Assembly (NCBI RefSeq): GCF_023703795.1
Contig: NZ_CP098518.1
Coordinates: 558,001 to 622,000 of the forward strand
DNA from: Haloplanus sp. HW8-1
GTDB taxonomy: Archaea > Halobacteriota > Halobacteria > Halobacteriales > Haloferacaceae
DNA: 64,000 bases
Reading direction: 5' to 3'
Part shown: positions 32,920-41,598 of the stretch, piece by piece
How the letters are laid out: each line of letters opens with the position of its first letter
Position numbering within the stretch: the first letter of the stretch is position 1
Notes under the pieces: generated by a model
Told to the model about the DNA's origin: nothing
Seen by the model: only the letters and a program-made list of their open reading frames with translations
The model's database searches: none
Position numbers and translations under genes: made by a program

Positions 32920-33645
32920 CTACTCGCTGCCCGACCCGCCGAGATACCCCGTTACGAGCGTTCGCTCCGCCTGCCGGAGTCGATACGAGAGTGTCGATCG
33001 TGGGAGGTCGAGTTTCGACGCCAGTTCGTCGAGCGTGATGGCACGCGGCGTGCGGTAGTAGCCGTGGTCGACGGCGGCCTGCATCGCCGCTCGGTGCTCG
33101 GGGGAAAGCGAGACCGACTCGAACGGGTTCTGGTGCCACCCCTCGACGTCCCGAAGATGTTCCATCCGAAACGCGATCCCGGACCTGAGGGTCGCACCGA
33201 GCGCGTCGTAGAGTAGTCCCACCTTTTCGTCGGATCGGAGTAGGATGCGCCACTCGTGGCGGTCGTCCAACCGCCGGGTCCGAAAGAGCGATCCGGCCGG
33301 GAGATATCGACTCGCGAGCGTCTGTACCGACTCACCGCCACCCACGTCCGTCAGGAACGTGTAGACGACGAGTTCGTCGTCGTTCCGGCCCACCACGTCG
33401 TAATATCGACTCGCCTCGCAGGCCGTCTCGGTGATCGACTCCGTTCGGCTCCCCGCCTCGGCGTGGAGGCGTTCGACCGTTGTGAGCGCCGCCGACGGGC
33501 CGGAGAACCACTCGACGCGCCAAAACTGATCGTCGGACACACAGGCGGTCAGCGACTCTCCGACGAGCCCCGGCGTGTCGATACAGACGTCCATGAGGGG
33601 ATCGACTCCGGGTTCGTACCGGAGCCGGAACGCGAACTCCCGCAT
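32920..33645 (-). CDS. HTH_10 (bacterio-opsin activator-like) regulator
   Basis: The 241-residue protein ends in the HTH_10 domain typical of haloarchaea: LSPEHRAAMQAAVDHGYYRTPR and ITLDELASKLDLPRSTLSYRLRQAERTLV. The first 160 residues form a sensor-like part starting REFAFRLRYEPGVDPLMDV, with no clear PAS or GAF motif. It is transcribed away from the SBP56 operon; the 237 bases between them hold both promoters, so it may regulate that operon. That link rests only on position. Confidence 0.85.
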   Translation of the reverse strand: MREFAFRLRYEPGVDPLMDVCIDTPGLVGESLTACVSDDQFWRVEWFSGPSAALTTVERLHAEAGSRTESITETACEASRYYDVVGRNDDELVVYTFLTDVGGGESVQTLASRYLPAGSLFRTRRLDDRHEWRILLRSDEKVGLLYDALGATLRSGIAFRMEHLRDVEGWHQNPFESVSLSPEHRAAMQAAVDHGYYRTPRAITLDELASKLDLPRSTLSYRLRQAERTLVTGYLGGSGSE

Positions 33646-33842
33646 CAGCGACCCTCTCCCGGCCCGCGGCCACGGAGAACTCGAGCCGATCCAACCCGTT
33701 GTCCCGTCGGATCGGCCCGGCAGTCACGTACCGAGCGGCTGTCGGAGACCACACCGTCACCGTCCGCCCCACCCTCAAAAGCGTTCGCGTGGGGGAATGG
33801 GGGGGCGGCGGTTCGTCGTCGGGGTTGGCGTGCGCCAACTCA

Positions 33843-33851
33843 ACTATTATT
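33843..33851 (+). promoter_or_regulatory. TATA-like box of the SBP56 operon
   Basis: The AT-rich actattatt sits about 35 bases before the ATG at 33883 and would start transcription near 33872. That places an alternative ATG at 33856 upstream of the transcript, which is why the later start was chosen. Confidence 0.5.
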
Positions 33852-33882
33852 TGTGATGGATGCGACATACGACACGAGTAGT

Positions 33883-35286
33883 ATGAGCACCGACGAACCC
33901 AGCAAGACGAGCGAGCACCACGGCCACGAACACCATGAGGTGGAGGGCCCCGGCTACCCGACACCCGCGGCGATGCGAACCGAGTCCGAACGCGAGAAGA
34001 CTGCCTTCGTAATGGGACTTCGAGTGGGGATGGACGTCGACGAACCGGATTTCGTCGGCGTCGTCGACGTCGACCCGGAATCCGAGACGTACGCCGAACT
34101 GATCGATACGATCGAGATGCCGAACAAGGGCGACGAACTCCACCACTTCGGCTGGAACTCCTGTTCGTCGTCGTGTCACGCAGAGGGGCTGATGCGCGAT
34201 CACCTGATCGTGCCCGGCCAACGATCCTCGCGCATCCACGTCATCGACGCCTCCGATCCACGAGACGCGTCGATCGAGAAAGTCATCGAACCCGAGGAGG
34301 TGTTCGAACACGACCTCTCGGCACCACACACTGTCCACTGCGTACCCGGGGGAAAGATCGTCATCAGCATGCTCGGGAACGCCGACGGCGAACTCCCCGG
34401 TGGCTTCCTCCAGCTCGATCAGGACGACTTCTCCATCGACGGCCACTGGGAGGTCGACCGCGGCGACATGGAGATGAACTACGACTACTGGTACCAGCCC
34501 CGCCACGGCGTGATGCTCTCGACGGAGTGGGCGGCACCCGAGACGTACTACCCGGGCTTCGACCTCGACGACGTGGAGGCCGGCAAGTACGGCGACAGCA
34601 TCCACGTCTGGGACTGGGAGACGAAGGAACACCAACAGACGCTCACCTTCGGCGAGGAGGGCCTCATTCCACTGGAGATCAGGATGCCCCACAACCCCGA
34701 GGAGACCGAGGGCTACGTCGGCGCCGCGCTCTCGTCGAACATCATCCGGTTCTGGGAGGGGGACGGGGGTCACTGGGAGTGGGAGACGGTCATCGACGTC
34801 GAGGACCGCGAGCACCCCGACTGGGACATGCCCGTCCCGGGACTGGTGACGGACACCCTCCTGTCGCTCGACGATCAGTACCTGTTCTTCTCGAACTGGC
34901 TCCACGGCGACGTGCGGATGTACGACGTCAGCGACACAGGGAACCCGCGGCTGGTTGATCAGTGCTGGGTCGGGGGCAACTTCGGCGACCGGCAGGAGGT
35001 CGCCGGCCACGAGGTTCGCGGCGCGCCCCAGATGCTCCAGCTCTCGCGTGACGGCCGTCGGCTCTACTGGACCACCTCCCTGTTCTCCTCGTGGGACAAC
35101 CAGTTCTACCCGGACATCGGCGAGGAGGGGTCGCTGATGATGAAAGCCGACGTCTACCCCGAGGAGGGCCGGATGGAACTTGACGAGGACTTCGTCGTCG
35201 ACTTCGGCGATGCTCCCGGCGGTCCGGCCCGCGCACACGAGATCCGCTGGCCCGGCGGCGACTGCACCAGCGACGTCTGGCAGTAG
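33883..35286 (+). CDS. Selenium-binding protein SBP56 family (methanethiol oxidase-like)
   Basis: The 467-residue protein matches the SBP56 family, a seven-bladed propeller. The signature NSCSSSC near residue 90, LRVGMDVDEPDFVGVVDVDP early on, WYQPRHGVMLSTEWA, and LSLDDQYLFFSNWLHGDVRMYD are visible, and histidine-rich stretches (EHHGHEHHEVE near the N-terminus) suit metal binding. Bacterial and human members are copper-dependent methanethiol oxidases giving formaldehyde, sulfide and peroxide. Activity here is inferred. It is followed without any gap by a ferredoxin gene and a membrane protein gene. Confidence 0.88.
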   Translation: MSTDEPSKTSEHHGHEHHEVEGPGYPTPAAMRTESEREKTAFVMGLRVGMDVDEPDFVGVVDVDPESETYAELIDTIEMPNKGDELHHFGWNSCSSSCHAEGLMRDHLIVPGQRSSRIHVIDASDPRDASIEKVIEPEEVFEHDLSAPHTVHCVPGGKIVISMLGNADGELPGGFLQLDQDDFSIDGHWEVDRGDMEMNYDYWYQPRHGVMLSTEWAAPETYYPGFDLDDVEAGKYGDSIHVWDWETKEHQQTLTFGEEGLIPLEIRMPHNPEETEGYVGAALSSNIIRFWEGDGGHWEWETVIDVEDREHPDWDMPVPGLVTDTLLSLDDQYLFFSNWLHGDVRMYDVSDTGNPRLVDQCWVGGNFGDRQEVAGHEVRGAPQMLQLSRDGRRLYWTTSLFSSWDNQFYPDIGEEGSLMMKADVYPEEGRMELDEDFVVDFGDAPGGPARAHEIRWPGGDCTSDVWQ

Positions 35287-35604
35287 ATGGGTCACGAGGT
35301 CACCCTGGTGTGGCGCGACGGCCGCGAGGCGACCATCGAGGTGGCAAACGGGGAATCGGTCATCGACGCCACCGAGCGCGAGGGACTCGGCGTCCCCTTC
35401 GGCTGTCTGTACGGAGCCTGTGGCACCTGCACCGGGCGCCTGATCGAGGGTGACCTCGTCCACGTCGAACGGCCACGCGGCCTGAAACCGTCCCACCGGA
35501 ACGAGGGGTACGTCCTGCTCTGTGTGGCCGAACCGCGGTCCGACTGTCGCGTCGAAGTGGGAGCGACGGTCCAGGCGGACCTCGTACCGAACCCGTGGAA
35601 ATGA
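35287..35604 (+). CDS. Plant-type [2Fe-2S] ferredoxin
   Basis: The 105-residue protein has the plant-type cluster motif CLYGACGTC (C-x4-C-x2-C) and the fourth Cys in YVLLCVAEPRSDC. It lacks the long acidic insertion of the main haloarchaeal ferredoxin, so it is a specialised form. Its ATG follows the SBP56 stop directly, so the two are co-translated. It could take electrons from, or give them to, the SBP56 enzyme; known methanethiol oxidases use oxygen without a ferredoxin, which makes the pairing unusual. Confidence 0.88.
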   Translation: MGHEVTLVWRDGREATIEVANGESVIDATEREGLGVPFGCLYGACGTCTGRLIEGDLVHVERPRGLKPSHRNEGYVLLCVAEPRSDCRVEVGATVQADLVPNPWK

Positions 35605-36311
35605 CCCCCGTTCGCCGCGGGTCGGCCGTCGCCGTCGGGGCTGCCGTCCTCTCGACGCCCGCCGCCGCACACGGCGCGGAGACCGCGGTGGCGGGCGTCG
35701 GCTTCCCGCACGTCGTCGCCGCCTCGGTCGGTGCCAGCCTCCTGGGTGGCGGTCTCGTCCTCGCCGTCGCGGGTCGCCACGGCCTCCCGCTACGCGGGAT
35801 CGTCCCGGTCCTGTTTCTCGCGCTCGGCGGTCTCTCGGTCGCCATCGCTCTCGACGGCGCCCCGATCGGCGCGGGACTCGGCGTCGGCGGCGGCGTGGGT
35901 GTGGTCGCCCTCGCCCGCGGCCGCGCCCTCACGGACTGTGGCGCCTGTGCGGACGCCGCGCTGGGTGCCGTGACGATCCACCGAGGACTCGAAGGGGTCG
36001 TTCTCGCGACGGTGTACGCCGCCGACGCGACGCTCGGTCTGGCGGGCGCGGCCGTCCTCGCGGCCCACGCCGCCGCCGAGACGGCGGCCGTCGGCTCGCT
36101 GTACGCCGCCACCCGCCGGCACGCGCTTGGCGCCGTCTGTCTCCTTCAGGTCGGCTTCGTCGGCGGCGTCGCCGCGGGATTGGGCGTCGTCGACGCCGTC
36201 CCCGGGGCGGTCGAGGCGGGGCTGTTGGCGCTCGTCGGCGGGGTCCTCCTCGCGGTCGGCGCCCGCGAGGGGTTCCGGTACGCCGGATGGCGACCGCGTG
36301 CCGTGGCGTAG
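35601..36311 (+). CDS. Multi-TM membrane protein with ZIP-like motifs
   Basis: This 236-residue protein is very hydrophobic, with about seven to eight predicted crossings. Two helices carry TIHRGLEGVVLATVY and LAAHAAAETAAVGSLY, spaced like the metal-binding H-x-x-x-E motifs in TM4 and TM5 of ZIP transporters. The match is short, so ZIP relationship is only a suggestion. It overlaps the ferredoxin stop by four bases and belongs to the SBP56 operon; metal delivery to the SBP56 enzyme would make sense. Confidence 0.6.
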   Translation: MTPVRRGSAVAVGAAVLSTPAAAHGAETAVAGVGFPHVVAASVGASLLGGGLVLAVAGRHGLPLRGIVPVLFLALGGLSVAIALDGAPIGAGLGVGGGVGVVALARGRALTDCGACADAALGAVTIHRGLEGVVLATVYAADATLGLAGAAVLAAHAAAETAAVGSLYAATRRHALGAVCLLQVGFVGGVAAGLGVVDAVPGAVEAGLLALVGGVLLAVGAREGFRYAGWRPRAVA

Positions 36312-36379
36312 CCACCGGTTCCGACCCCGGGTGGGGCGACGGGACTATACGCCGGACGCCGATACACACGCTCCAGCCG

Positions 36380-36838
36380 ATGCTCTTTCCCACCCACCTC
36401 GCCGCGGCGTACGTCCTCGGTGAGCGGTGGGACCTCTCGCTACCGCTGGTCGTCGCGGGAGCGGCACTCCCCGACCTGATCGACAAACCCGCCGCGATGC
36501 TGGGTCTCGTCGACCTCTACCAGTCGGCCGGTCACTCCCTGGTCGTCCTCGTCGCCGGTTTCGTCGTGGTGTTCGTCCGGCGCGCGTGGACGCCGCTCTG
36601 GCTTGGGATAGCGTCACACCTCCTCCTCGACGCCGTCCACATGCTCCTCAACGGTCGTCCAGCGGACCTCCTCTTTCTGGCGTGGCCGGCCCTTGAACAC
36701 GTCCCCGCCGTCGACCTCCCGCCGATCGAGTTCTTCCTCTACTACCTCGGGACGCGGTCCTTCTACGCGGAGTTCGTCGTCTGGGGGGCCGTCGCGGTCA
36801 TGCTGGCGACCCGTAACACGCCACGCGAGCGGTCCTAA
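36380..36838 (+). CDS. YdjM-type metal-dependent membrane hydrolase
   Basis: The 152-residue protein belongs to the YdjM/DUF457 family of membrane-bound putative metal-dependent hydrolases. Likely ligands are FPTHLAAAY, ALPDLIDKP, SAGHSLVV and GIASHLLLDAVHML. Four hydrophobic segments are visible. It follows the SBP56 operon after 68 bases, in the same direction, and may be its last gene. Substrate unknown. Confidence 0.75.
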   Translation: MLFPTHLAAAYVLGERWDLSLPLVVAGAALPDLIDKPAAMLGLVDLYQSAGHSLVVLVAGFVVVFVRRAWTPLWLGIASHLLLDAVHMLLNGRPADLLFLAWPALEHVPAVDLPPIEFFLYYLGTRSFYAEFVVWGAVAVMLATRNTPRERS

Positions 36839-36856
36839 AAGGAGCGATTCCGTCGG

Positions 36857-37921
36857 TCAGTCGGCGCTGACTTCGGGGCCGAGGTCGATCTCGCCGGCGT
36901 CGAGTTCCGCCTCGATCTCTCGGGTCGCGGTGACCATGTTCTCGATCTTCCGGCGGGCGACCTCTCGGGGCAGCAGTTTCACGCCGCAGTCGGGGCTGAC
37001 CGTCAGGTTCTCCGGCGGGACGACCTTGAAGCCCTCACGGATGTTCGCCTTGATCTCCTCGACGGTCTCGACGTCGGTAGTGTGGACGTCGACGACGCCG
37101 AGTGCGAGGTCGGTCGTGAACTCGGGGTCGGTGAACACGCCGATCTGTTCGTAGTCCCCGTTGCAGAGTTCCACGTCGAACTCGTCGATGGGATACTCCA
37201 GCAGTTCGGGGTAGATGCGGGAGTAGTCGCCGTAACAGACGTGGAGACCGATGCGAACCTCGTCCGGCACGCCGGCGACGATGCGTTCGAGACACTCCCC
37301 CACGATGGCGTGGTCGTCGGGCGTCGTCGCGAGCGCGGGTTCGTCGATCTGGATGTAGCGTGCCCCGGCGTCGACAAGCGCCTCGATCTCCTCGTTGACG
37401 AGGTCGGCGAGGGCGTAGGCGAGGTCGGTGTCGGTCTCGTAGGCCTCGTTGAACGACCAGGCCGCGAGCGTGTAGGGGCCCGTGATCGGTACCTTGACCG
37501 GCTTGCTCGCGGCCGACCGCGTGAACTCGAACTCGTCGACCAGCCACGACTCCGCGTACTCGACGTCTTCGACCACCGACGGCTTGTCGAAGTAGTTGTG
37601 ACCCCAGACCTTCACGGGTCCGTTGAACTCGTAGCCCTCGATGCGGTCGGCGAAGAATTCAACCATCTCGTTGCGGCGCATCTCGCCGTCGGAGACGGTG
37701 TCCAGCCCCGCCCGTTCGTGTTCGTCGACGATGACCCGACAGGCGTCGTCGTGGGCCTCGTGAAGGTGCTCCTCGGTGAACTTCGAGTCCGGATCGTCCG
37801 CGAGGTCCGAGACTCGGTTGAGCCACTTGGGCTTCGGGTAGGAGCCGACGATGGAAGTGAGCAGGAAGTGGTCGTTCGGGTGGTCGTCGGGGCGGAACTG
37901 CTCGCGGTTGTTCTCGCTCAT
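36857..37921 (-). CDS. metE: Core methionine synthase, catalytic MetE-like subunit
   Basis: The 354-residue protein matches the catalytic C-terminal barrel of cobalamin-independent methionine synthase. Zinc ligands are recognisable: LHVCYGDY (His-x-Cys) and SPDCGVKLLPR (Cys). TSIVGSYPKP starts the domain and IQIDEPALATT binds homocysteine. The N-terminal folate-binding half of bacterial MetE is missing, as in archaeal core-MetE, which are thought to take the methyl from a corrinoid protein instead. It overlaps its partner gene by four bases (ATGA). Confidence 0.86.
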   Translation of the reverse strand: MSENNREQFRPDDHPNDHFLLTSIVGSYPKPKWLNRVSDLADDPDSKFTEEHLHEAHDDACRVIVDEHERAGLDTVSDGEMRRNEMVEFFADRIEGYEFNGPVKVWGHNYFDKPSVVEDVEYAESWLVDEFEFTRSAASKPVKVPITGPYTLAAWSFNEAYETDTDLAYALADLVNEEIEALVDAGARYIQIDEPALATTPDDHAIVGECLERIVAGVPDEVRIGLHVCYGDYSRIYPELLEYPIDEFDVELCNGDYEQIGVFTDPEFTTDLALGVVDVHTTDVETVEEIKANIREGFKVVPPENLTVSPDCGVKLLPREVARRKIENMVTATREIEAELDAGEIDLGPEVSAD

Positions 37922-38913
37922 GCGTCCACCTCCGCGAGCGCGGCGGCGTCGCCCAACGCTTCGAGTTTGTCCTCGAACTTGTTCACCGGCAGGTAGAACA
38001 GTTCGGTGTTCGACGTGAGGTAGGCCCGCTCGAAGTCGGTGTGGGTCCGCTCCTCGACCCACTCGACGCGGTCGCGGATCGTCTCGGCCGACTCCACCAG
38101 CGTGTTCTGGCCGTCGACCAGTCCCATCGCCACCTGATCTTTGGTGCCGTACTCGTTGATGTTGTAGAGAGAGGCGTCGGCGTCGGTCACGAAGTCGAAG
38201 CCGATGGCGTCGACGTCGGCGTCCATCAGGTGTGCGTACGTCTTCTCGGGCACCGCGCCCCAGTAGGTGTGGACGACCACGTCGGCCTCGCTCGCGGCGG
38301 CGACGCGGTCGATGGCCTCGCTCGCGTGTTCGTCGACGTCGTCACCCGGCGGTGCCTCGACCAGCGACGGTTCCAGCAGGAACAGGGTCTCGTGGGTCGG
38401 GAACCCCTCGACTTCCCCCGCGAGGAAGTCGGCCACGGCGTCGAGGAAGTCGGCCTCGTCGCCGTAGTGCTCGTCGGTCGCCAGATCGGCGAGCGAGTAC
38501 GGCCCCGGGAGGACGGCCTGCAGGGCCTCGCCGTCGGCGTCGACGGCGTCGAGTTCGGCGGCCACGTCGCCAGATGCGGTGAGTTCGCCCCGCACCTGCG
38601 GGTCCCGATAGAAGTTGTTGTTGTCGTAGTAGCGGACGATGCCCCCCGTCTCGACGTTGTCGTGGACCGTCAGCGGGTGTGCGAGCATGTCGTCCCAGCG
38701 CAGCTGTCCCTCGACGATCCGATCGAGGCCCGCGTCGACCTGCGCGTCGACGACGTCACCCCGAGCGCGCCCGTAGGCCTCGACGACCTCCGCGCCCTCC
38801 TCGCCGTCGATGAGGTCGCCCTTCTGGTGGCCCTTCAGATCGGAGAGTTCGTCTTTCGCCCAATCGGGCAGTGGATACAGTCCCGGCGTGGTGGCGACCA
38901 GTTCTGTCATCAC
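37918..38913 (-). CDS. MetE-like partner protein lacking zinc ligands
   Basis: A 331-residue protein related to the MetE barrel (TTPGLYPLPDWAK at the start, AVLPGPYSLADLATDEHYGD, FLLEPSLVEAPP). At the place of the His-x-Cys zinc motif it reads VVHTYWGA, and at the last Cys it has LTSNTELFYLPVNK. The catalytic zinc site is therefore not complete. It is likely a partner or donor-binding subunit of the downstream catalytic protein. The next gene overlaps by four bases. Annotated homologues are usually called methionine synthase too. Confidence 0.78.
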   Translation of the reverse strand: MMTELVATTPGLYPLPDWAKDELSDLKGHQKGDLIDGEEGAEVVEAYGRARGDVVDAQVDAGLDRIVEGQLRWDDMLAHPLTVHDNVETGGIVRYYDNNNFYRDPQVRGELTASGDVAAELDAVDADGEALQAVLPGPYSLADLATDEHYGDEADFLDAVADFLAGEVEGFPTHETLFLLEPSLVEAPPGDDVDEHASEAIDRVAAASEADVVVHTYWGAVPEKTYAHLMDADVDAIGFDFVTDADASLYNINEYGTKDQVAMGLVDGQNTLVESAETIRDRVEWVEERTHTDFERAYLTSNTELFYLPVNKFEDKLEALGDAAALAEVDA

Positions 38914-38938
38914 TCACGGCTACGTGATTCCGTTGCTT

Positions 38939-38961
38939 AATATTTGCTAAACCAAAATATT
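38939..38961. promoter_or_regulatory. 7-9-7 inverted repeat in the methionine synthase promoter
   Basis: aatattt-N9-aaatatt is a perfect AT-rich inverted repeat 26-48 bases before the ATG at 38913. It includes the expected TATA box, so a protein bound here would block transcription. It is a candidate methionine- or cobalamin-responsive operator. Confidence 0.45.
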
Positions 38962-38969
38962 CCTATCGG

Positions 38970-39581
38970 TTATTCTCGATCGAGACGAAGGACAGTCAGC
39001 GTCTCGAACGGATACGACTCCTGACGGACTCTCGTCGGCTCGAACCCGTTTGCCTCCGCGCGGGCGACGACCGACTCGAACCCGGTGAGGCTGCTGACCA
39101 ACAGCAACACGAACCCGTCGGGTCGGAGGACACGGCCGACAGTGTCGAGAAACGGGTCGATGACCGCGCGTCCCGACTCTCCGCCGGAGAGCGCCCGCTC
39201 CATCCAGTCGTCCCACTCGTTGTCGGGGTCGGTGGGGAGATACGGCGGGTTGAAGGCAACGGCGTCGAAGCTTCCCGTCCGGAAGGGACCGACCAGGTCC
39301 GCACGGACCGCCGGAATCCCCCGTTCACGGGCCTGCCGGCAGGCGTCGGGATTGGGGTCGCTGGCGACCACCTCGGCGTCTGTCTCGGCCGCGATGCGTT
39401 CGGCGACCCACCCAGATCCGGTCCCCACTTCGAGCGTTCGTCCGCGGACGTGGCCGACGGCTGCATCGGCGAGCAACCGTGAGTCCTCGGCTGGCTGGTA
39501 CACCGCCCGTTCCGCCCCGCGACGGGCCGCGAGGTCGGCGAGAGTGTCGTCGTCCCCGCCCTCGGCGTCGTCCGCGGTCAT
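38970..39581 (-). CDS. HemK2/Mtq2-type methyltransferase
   Basis: The 203-residue SAM-dependent enzyme has LEVGTGSGWVAERIA as SAM motif I and VAFNPPYLPTDPDNEW with NPPY, the mark of enzymes that methylate amide or exocyclic nitrogen. The short length without an N-terminal domain matches archaeal/eukaryotic HemK2 (Mtq2), which methylates the GGQ glutamine of the translation release factor. It overlaps the mscS gene by four bases and closes the DUF655-ksgA-mscS-hemK2 operon. Confidence 0.85.
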   Translation of the reverse strand: MTADDAEGGDDDTLADLAARRGAERAVYQPAEDSRLLADAAVGHVRGRTLEVGTGSGWVAERIAAETDAEVVASDPNPDACRQARERGIPAVRADLVGPFRTGSFDAVAFNPPYLPTDPDNEWDDWMERALSGGESGRAVIDPFLDTVGRVLRPDGFVLLLVSSLTGFESVVARAEANGFEPTRVRQESYPFETLTVLRLDRE

Positions 39582-40696
39582 CCGTTCGCCCCGTCCTCCG
39601 GCCCGCCGTCCGGCGCCGGTGCCGTCTCCCGTCTCTCGGCGAGGGCGAGGCCCCCCTCCTCGGCCCTGCCCATGAGTTCGCGCTGTGGGAACGGGATCTT
39701 GATCCCCTCCGCGGCGTAGGCGTCGGTGACGGACTCGATGACCGCCGTTCGTGCGCGCCACATCCGCCGTGCGCTGGGATTGTCGATCCACACCCGGACC
39801 CCGAGGACGATGGACGAATCGCCGAAGCGCTTGCCGACCACCTGCGGCGTCGGGACGTCGAGGATCCGGTCTAACTCTTTGACGGTCTCGCGCGCGACTT
39901 CGGCCGCGTACTCCGGGTCGTGATCGTAGTCGACGCCGACCTCCACCTCGATGCGGAGGCGACCCTTGCGCGTCCGGTTGATGATCGGCTGTCCGCTCAC
40001 CTCGTCGTTCGGGAGCATCACGTACTCGCCGTCGAAGGTCTGGATGCGGGTGGTGAAGACGGTGATTTCGGTGACGATCCCCTCGCTGTCGCCGATCTCC
40101 ACCCAGTCGCCGATCTCGAACGGTCGGGAGAACATGAGTACGAACCCTGCCAGCATCGCCCCGAGGGTCTGTCGTGCGGCCATCCCGACCACGATACCGA
40201 GAAACCCGGCACCGACGAGGAGGCTGCCGAGGTTTCGGGTGAACAGGCCGACGACGACGAGCGCCGCGAGCGTGTAAAGCGATACTTGGGTGAGCCGATA
40301 GATGATCTCGCGTTGGTGTTCGCTGATGCTTGACCGCGTGCCCGTGAACTCGCCGATGATCCGACCTACGAGGTCGGTCAGCGCGTAGGTCGTCGCCAGC
40401 ACCACCACCGAGAGCAGTATCCGGCCGGCGAGATCCTGAAGACCGAGGTTACGGTATGACCGTGCCAACGGGCCGAACAGCTCCCACAGGTCGACGAGAA
40501 TCACGATGCCGCCGGCGGTGACGAGCGCCAGCAACATCGACAAGACGAGTTCGACGCGCCGTCCGTGATCGAGATCCTCACGGCGCCGCCATCGGTTGAT
40601 GCCGTACCGCATAGCGAGGACGGCCGCGACCACCAGTACCGTGACGAGCAGTTGAGAGAGTAGCTTCGATTCGCCCACGATCGCCGGCTCAACCAT
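39578..40696 (-). CDS. Small-conductance mechanosensitive channel (MscS family)
   Basis: The 372-residue protein has five hydrophobic segments in its first 190 residues. The pore-helix and beta region follow: VGMAARQTLGAMLAGFVLMFSRPFEIGDWVEI is the MscS hallmark, then MLPNDEVSGQPIINRTRKGRLRIEVEVGVDYD. A channel of this type releases solutes upon osmotic downshift, relevant for a halophile. ATG at 40696 is chosen; a GTG at 40705 is an alternative. It overlaps ksgA by eight bases. Confidence 0.88.
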   Translation of the reverse strand: MVEPAIVGESKLLSQLLVTVLVVAAVLAMRYGINRWRRREDLDHGRRVELVLSMLLALVTAGGIVILVDLWELFGPLARSYRNLGLQDLAGRILLSVVVLATTYALTDLVGRIIGEFTGTRSSISEHQREIIYRLTQVSLYTLAALVVVGLFTRNLGSLLVGAGFLGIVVGMAARQTLGAMLAGFVLMFSRPFEIGDWVEIGDSEGIVTEITVFTTRIQTFDGEYVMLPNDEVSGQPIINRTRKGRLRIEVEVGVDYDHDPEYAAEVARETVKELDRILDVPTPQVVGKRFGDSSIVLGVRVWIDNPSARRMWRARTAVIESVTDAYAAEGIKIPFPQRELMGRAEEGGLALAERRETAPAPDGGPEDGANG

Positions 40697-41537
40697 CGCC
40701 GTCACCCGCTCTCACGTCGGCGGCGAGGGCGGCGAGGGCAGCGAACTCGGTCGGGGTCACCTCGCCCGCCCGTTTCGACATGAGCGACTCCTCGGCCGCC
40801 GCGACGACCGCATCCGGATCGGCTAGCTTCGAGATGTGGGCGGTATTGCGGACGGCGTTTCGCAGCGTCTTCCGTCGCTGGGTGAACAGCGCCTTCACGA
40901 ACCGCAAGAAGAAGGTCTCGTCGTCGACCTCGTACTCGGGGGTCCGCGGTGTCGTCCGCACGATCGCGCTCTCGACTGCCGGCGGGGGCGAGAACGCCGT
41001 CGGCGGGACCGGCTCGACGATCTCCACGTCGGCGTAGTGTCCTGCGCTCACCGACAGGCGGCCGTAGTCGCCGGTCCCCGGCTTTGCGGCCATCCGCTCG
41101 GCGAACTCCCGCTGGAAGGTGAGAACCGTCGGTATCCCGAGCGGCAAGAGGCGAAACGTGATCTCGCTGGAGACGCCGTACGGCAGGTTCGAGACGCTCG
41201 CGGTCGCCTCGGGGAGGTCGACCTCGAGGGCGTCGCCGTGGATCACGGTCAGTTGCCCTGCGTCGATCTCGTCGTCGAACTCCGTCTCGAGAAACGCCAC
41301 GAGCTCCGGATCGCGCTCGATCACGGTCACCCGATCGCTCGTCGCCAGCAGGCGGTCGGTGAGCGCGCCGGTTCCACCGCCGATCTCGAGGACGTGACTT
41401 CGGTCGGCGTCCTCGGGGAGATACGTCGGCACCCGATCGAGGACGCGTTCGTCGACGAGGAAGTGCTGGTCGCGGTCGGGGTTGCCGCTCACCCCGGCCC
41501 GCTCGAGCAGTCGATCCGGCGAACGCGTCCCTGTCAT
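40689..41537 (-). CDS. ksgA: 16S rRNA adenine dimethyltransferase KsgA/Dim1
   Basis: The 282-residue enzyme dimethylates two adjacent adenines near the 3' end of 16S rRNA. GNPDRDQHFLVDERVLDRV opens the family domain, LEIGGGTGALTDRLL binds SAM, and VSNLPYGVSSEI is the N-L-P-Y motif IV. The ATG at 41537 is the only good start after the DUF655 stop. It lies between DUF655 and the mscS gene. Confidence 0.92.
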   Translation of the reverse strand: MTGTRSPDRLLERAGVSGNPDRDQHFLVDERVLDRVPTYLPEDADRSHVLEIGGGTGALTDRLLATSDRVTVIERDPELVAFLETEFDDEIDAGQLTVIHGDALEVDLPEATASVSNLPYGVSSEITFRLLPLGIPTVLTFQREFAERMAAKPGTGDYGRLSVSAGHYADVEIVEPVPPTAFSPPPAVESAIVRTTPRTPEYEVDDETFFLRFVKALFTQRRKTLRNAVRNTAHISKLADPDAVVAAAEESLMSKRAGEVTPTEFAALAALAADVRAGDGDG

Positions 41538-41598
41538 CGTCCTCGATAACGCGTCGACCGGGGTAAATTTCCCGTTTCGTCGACCGGGGGCACCGCCG

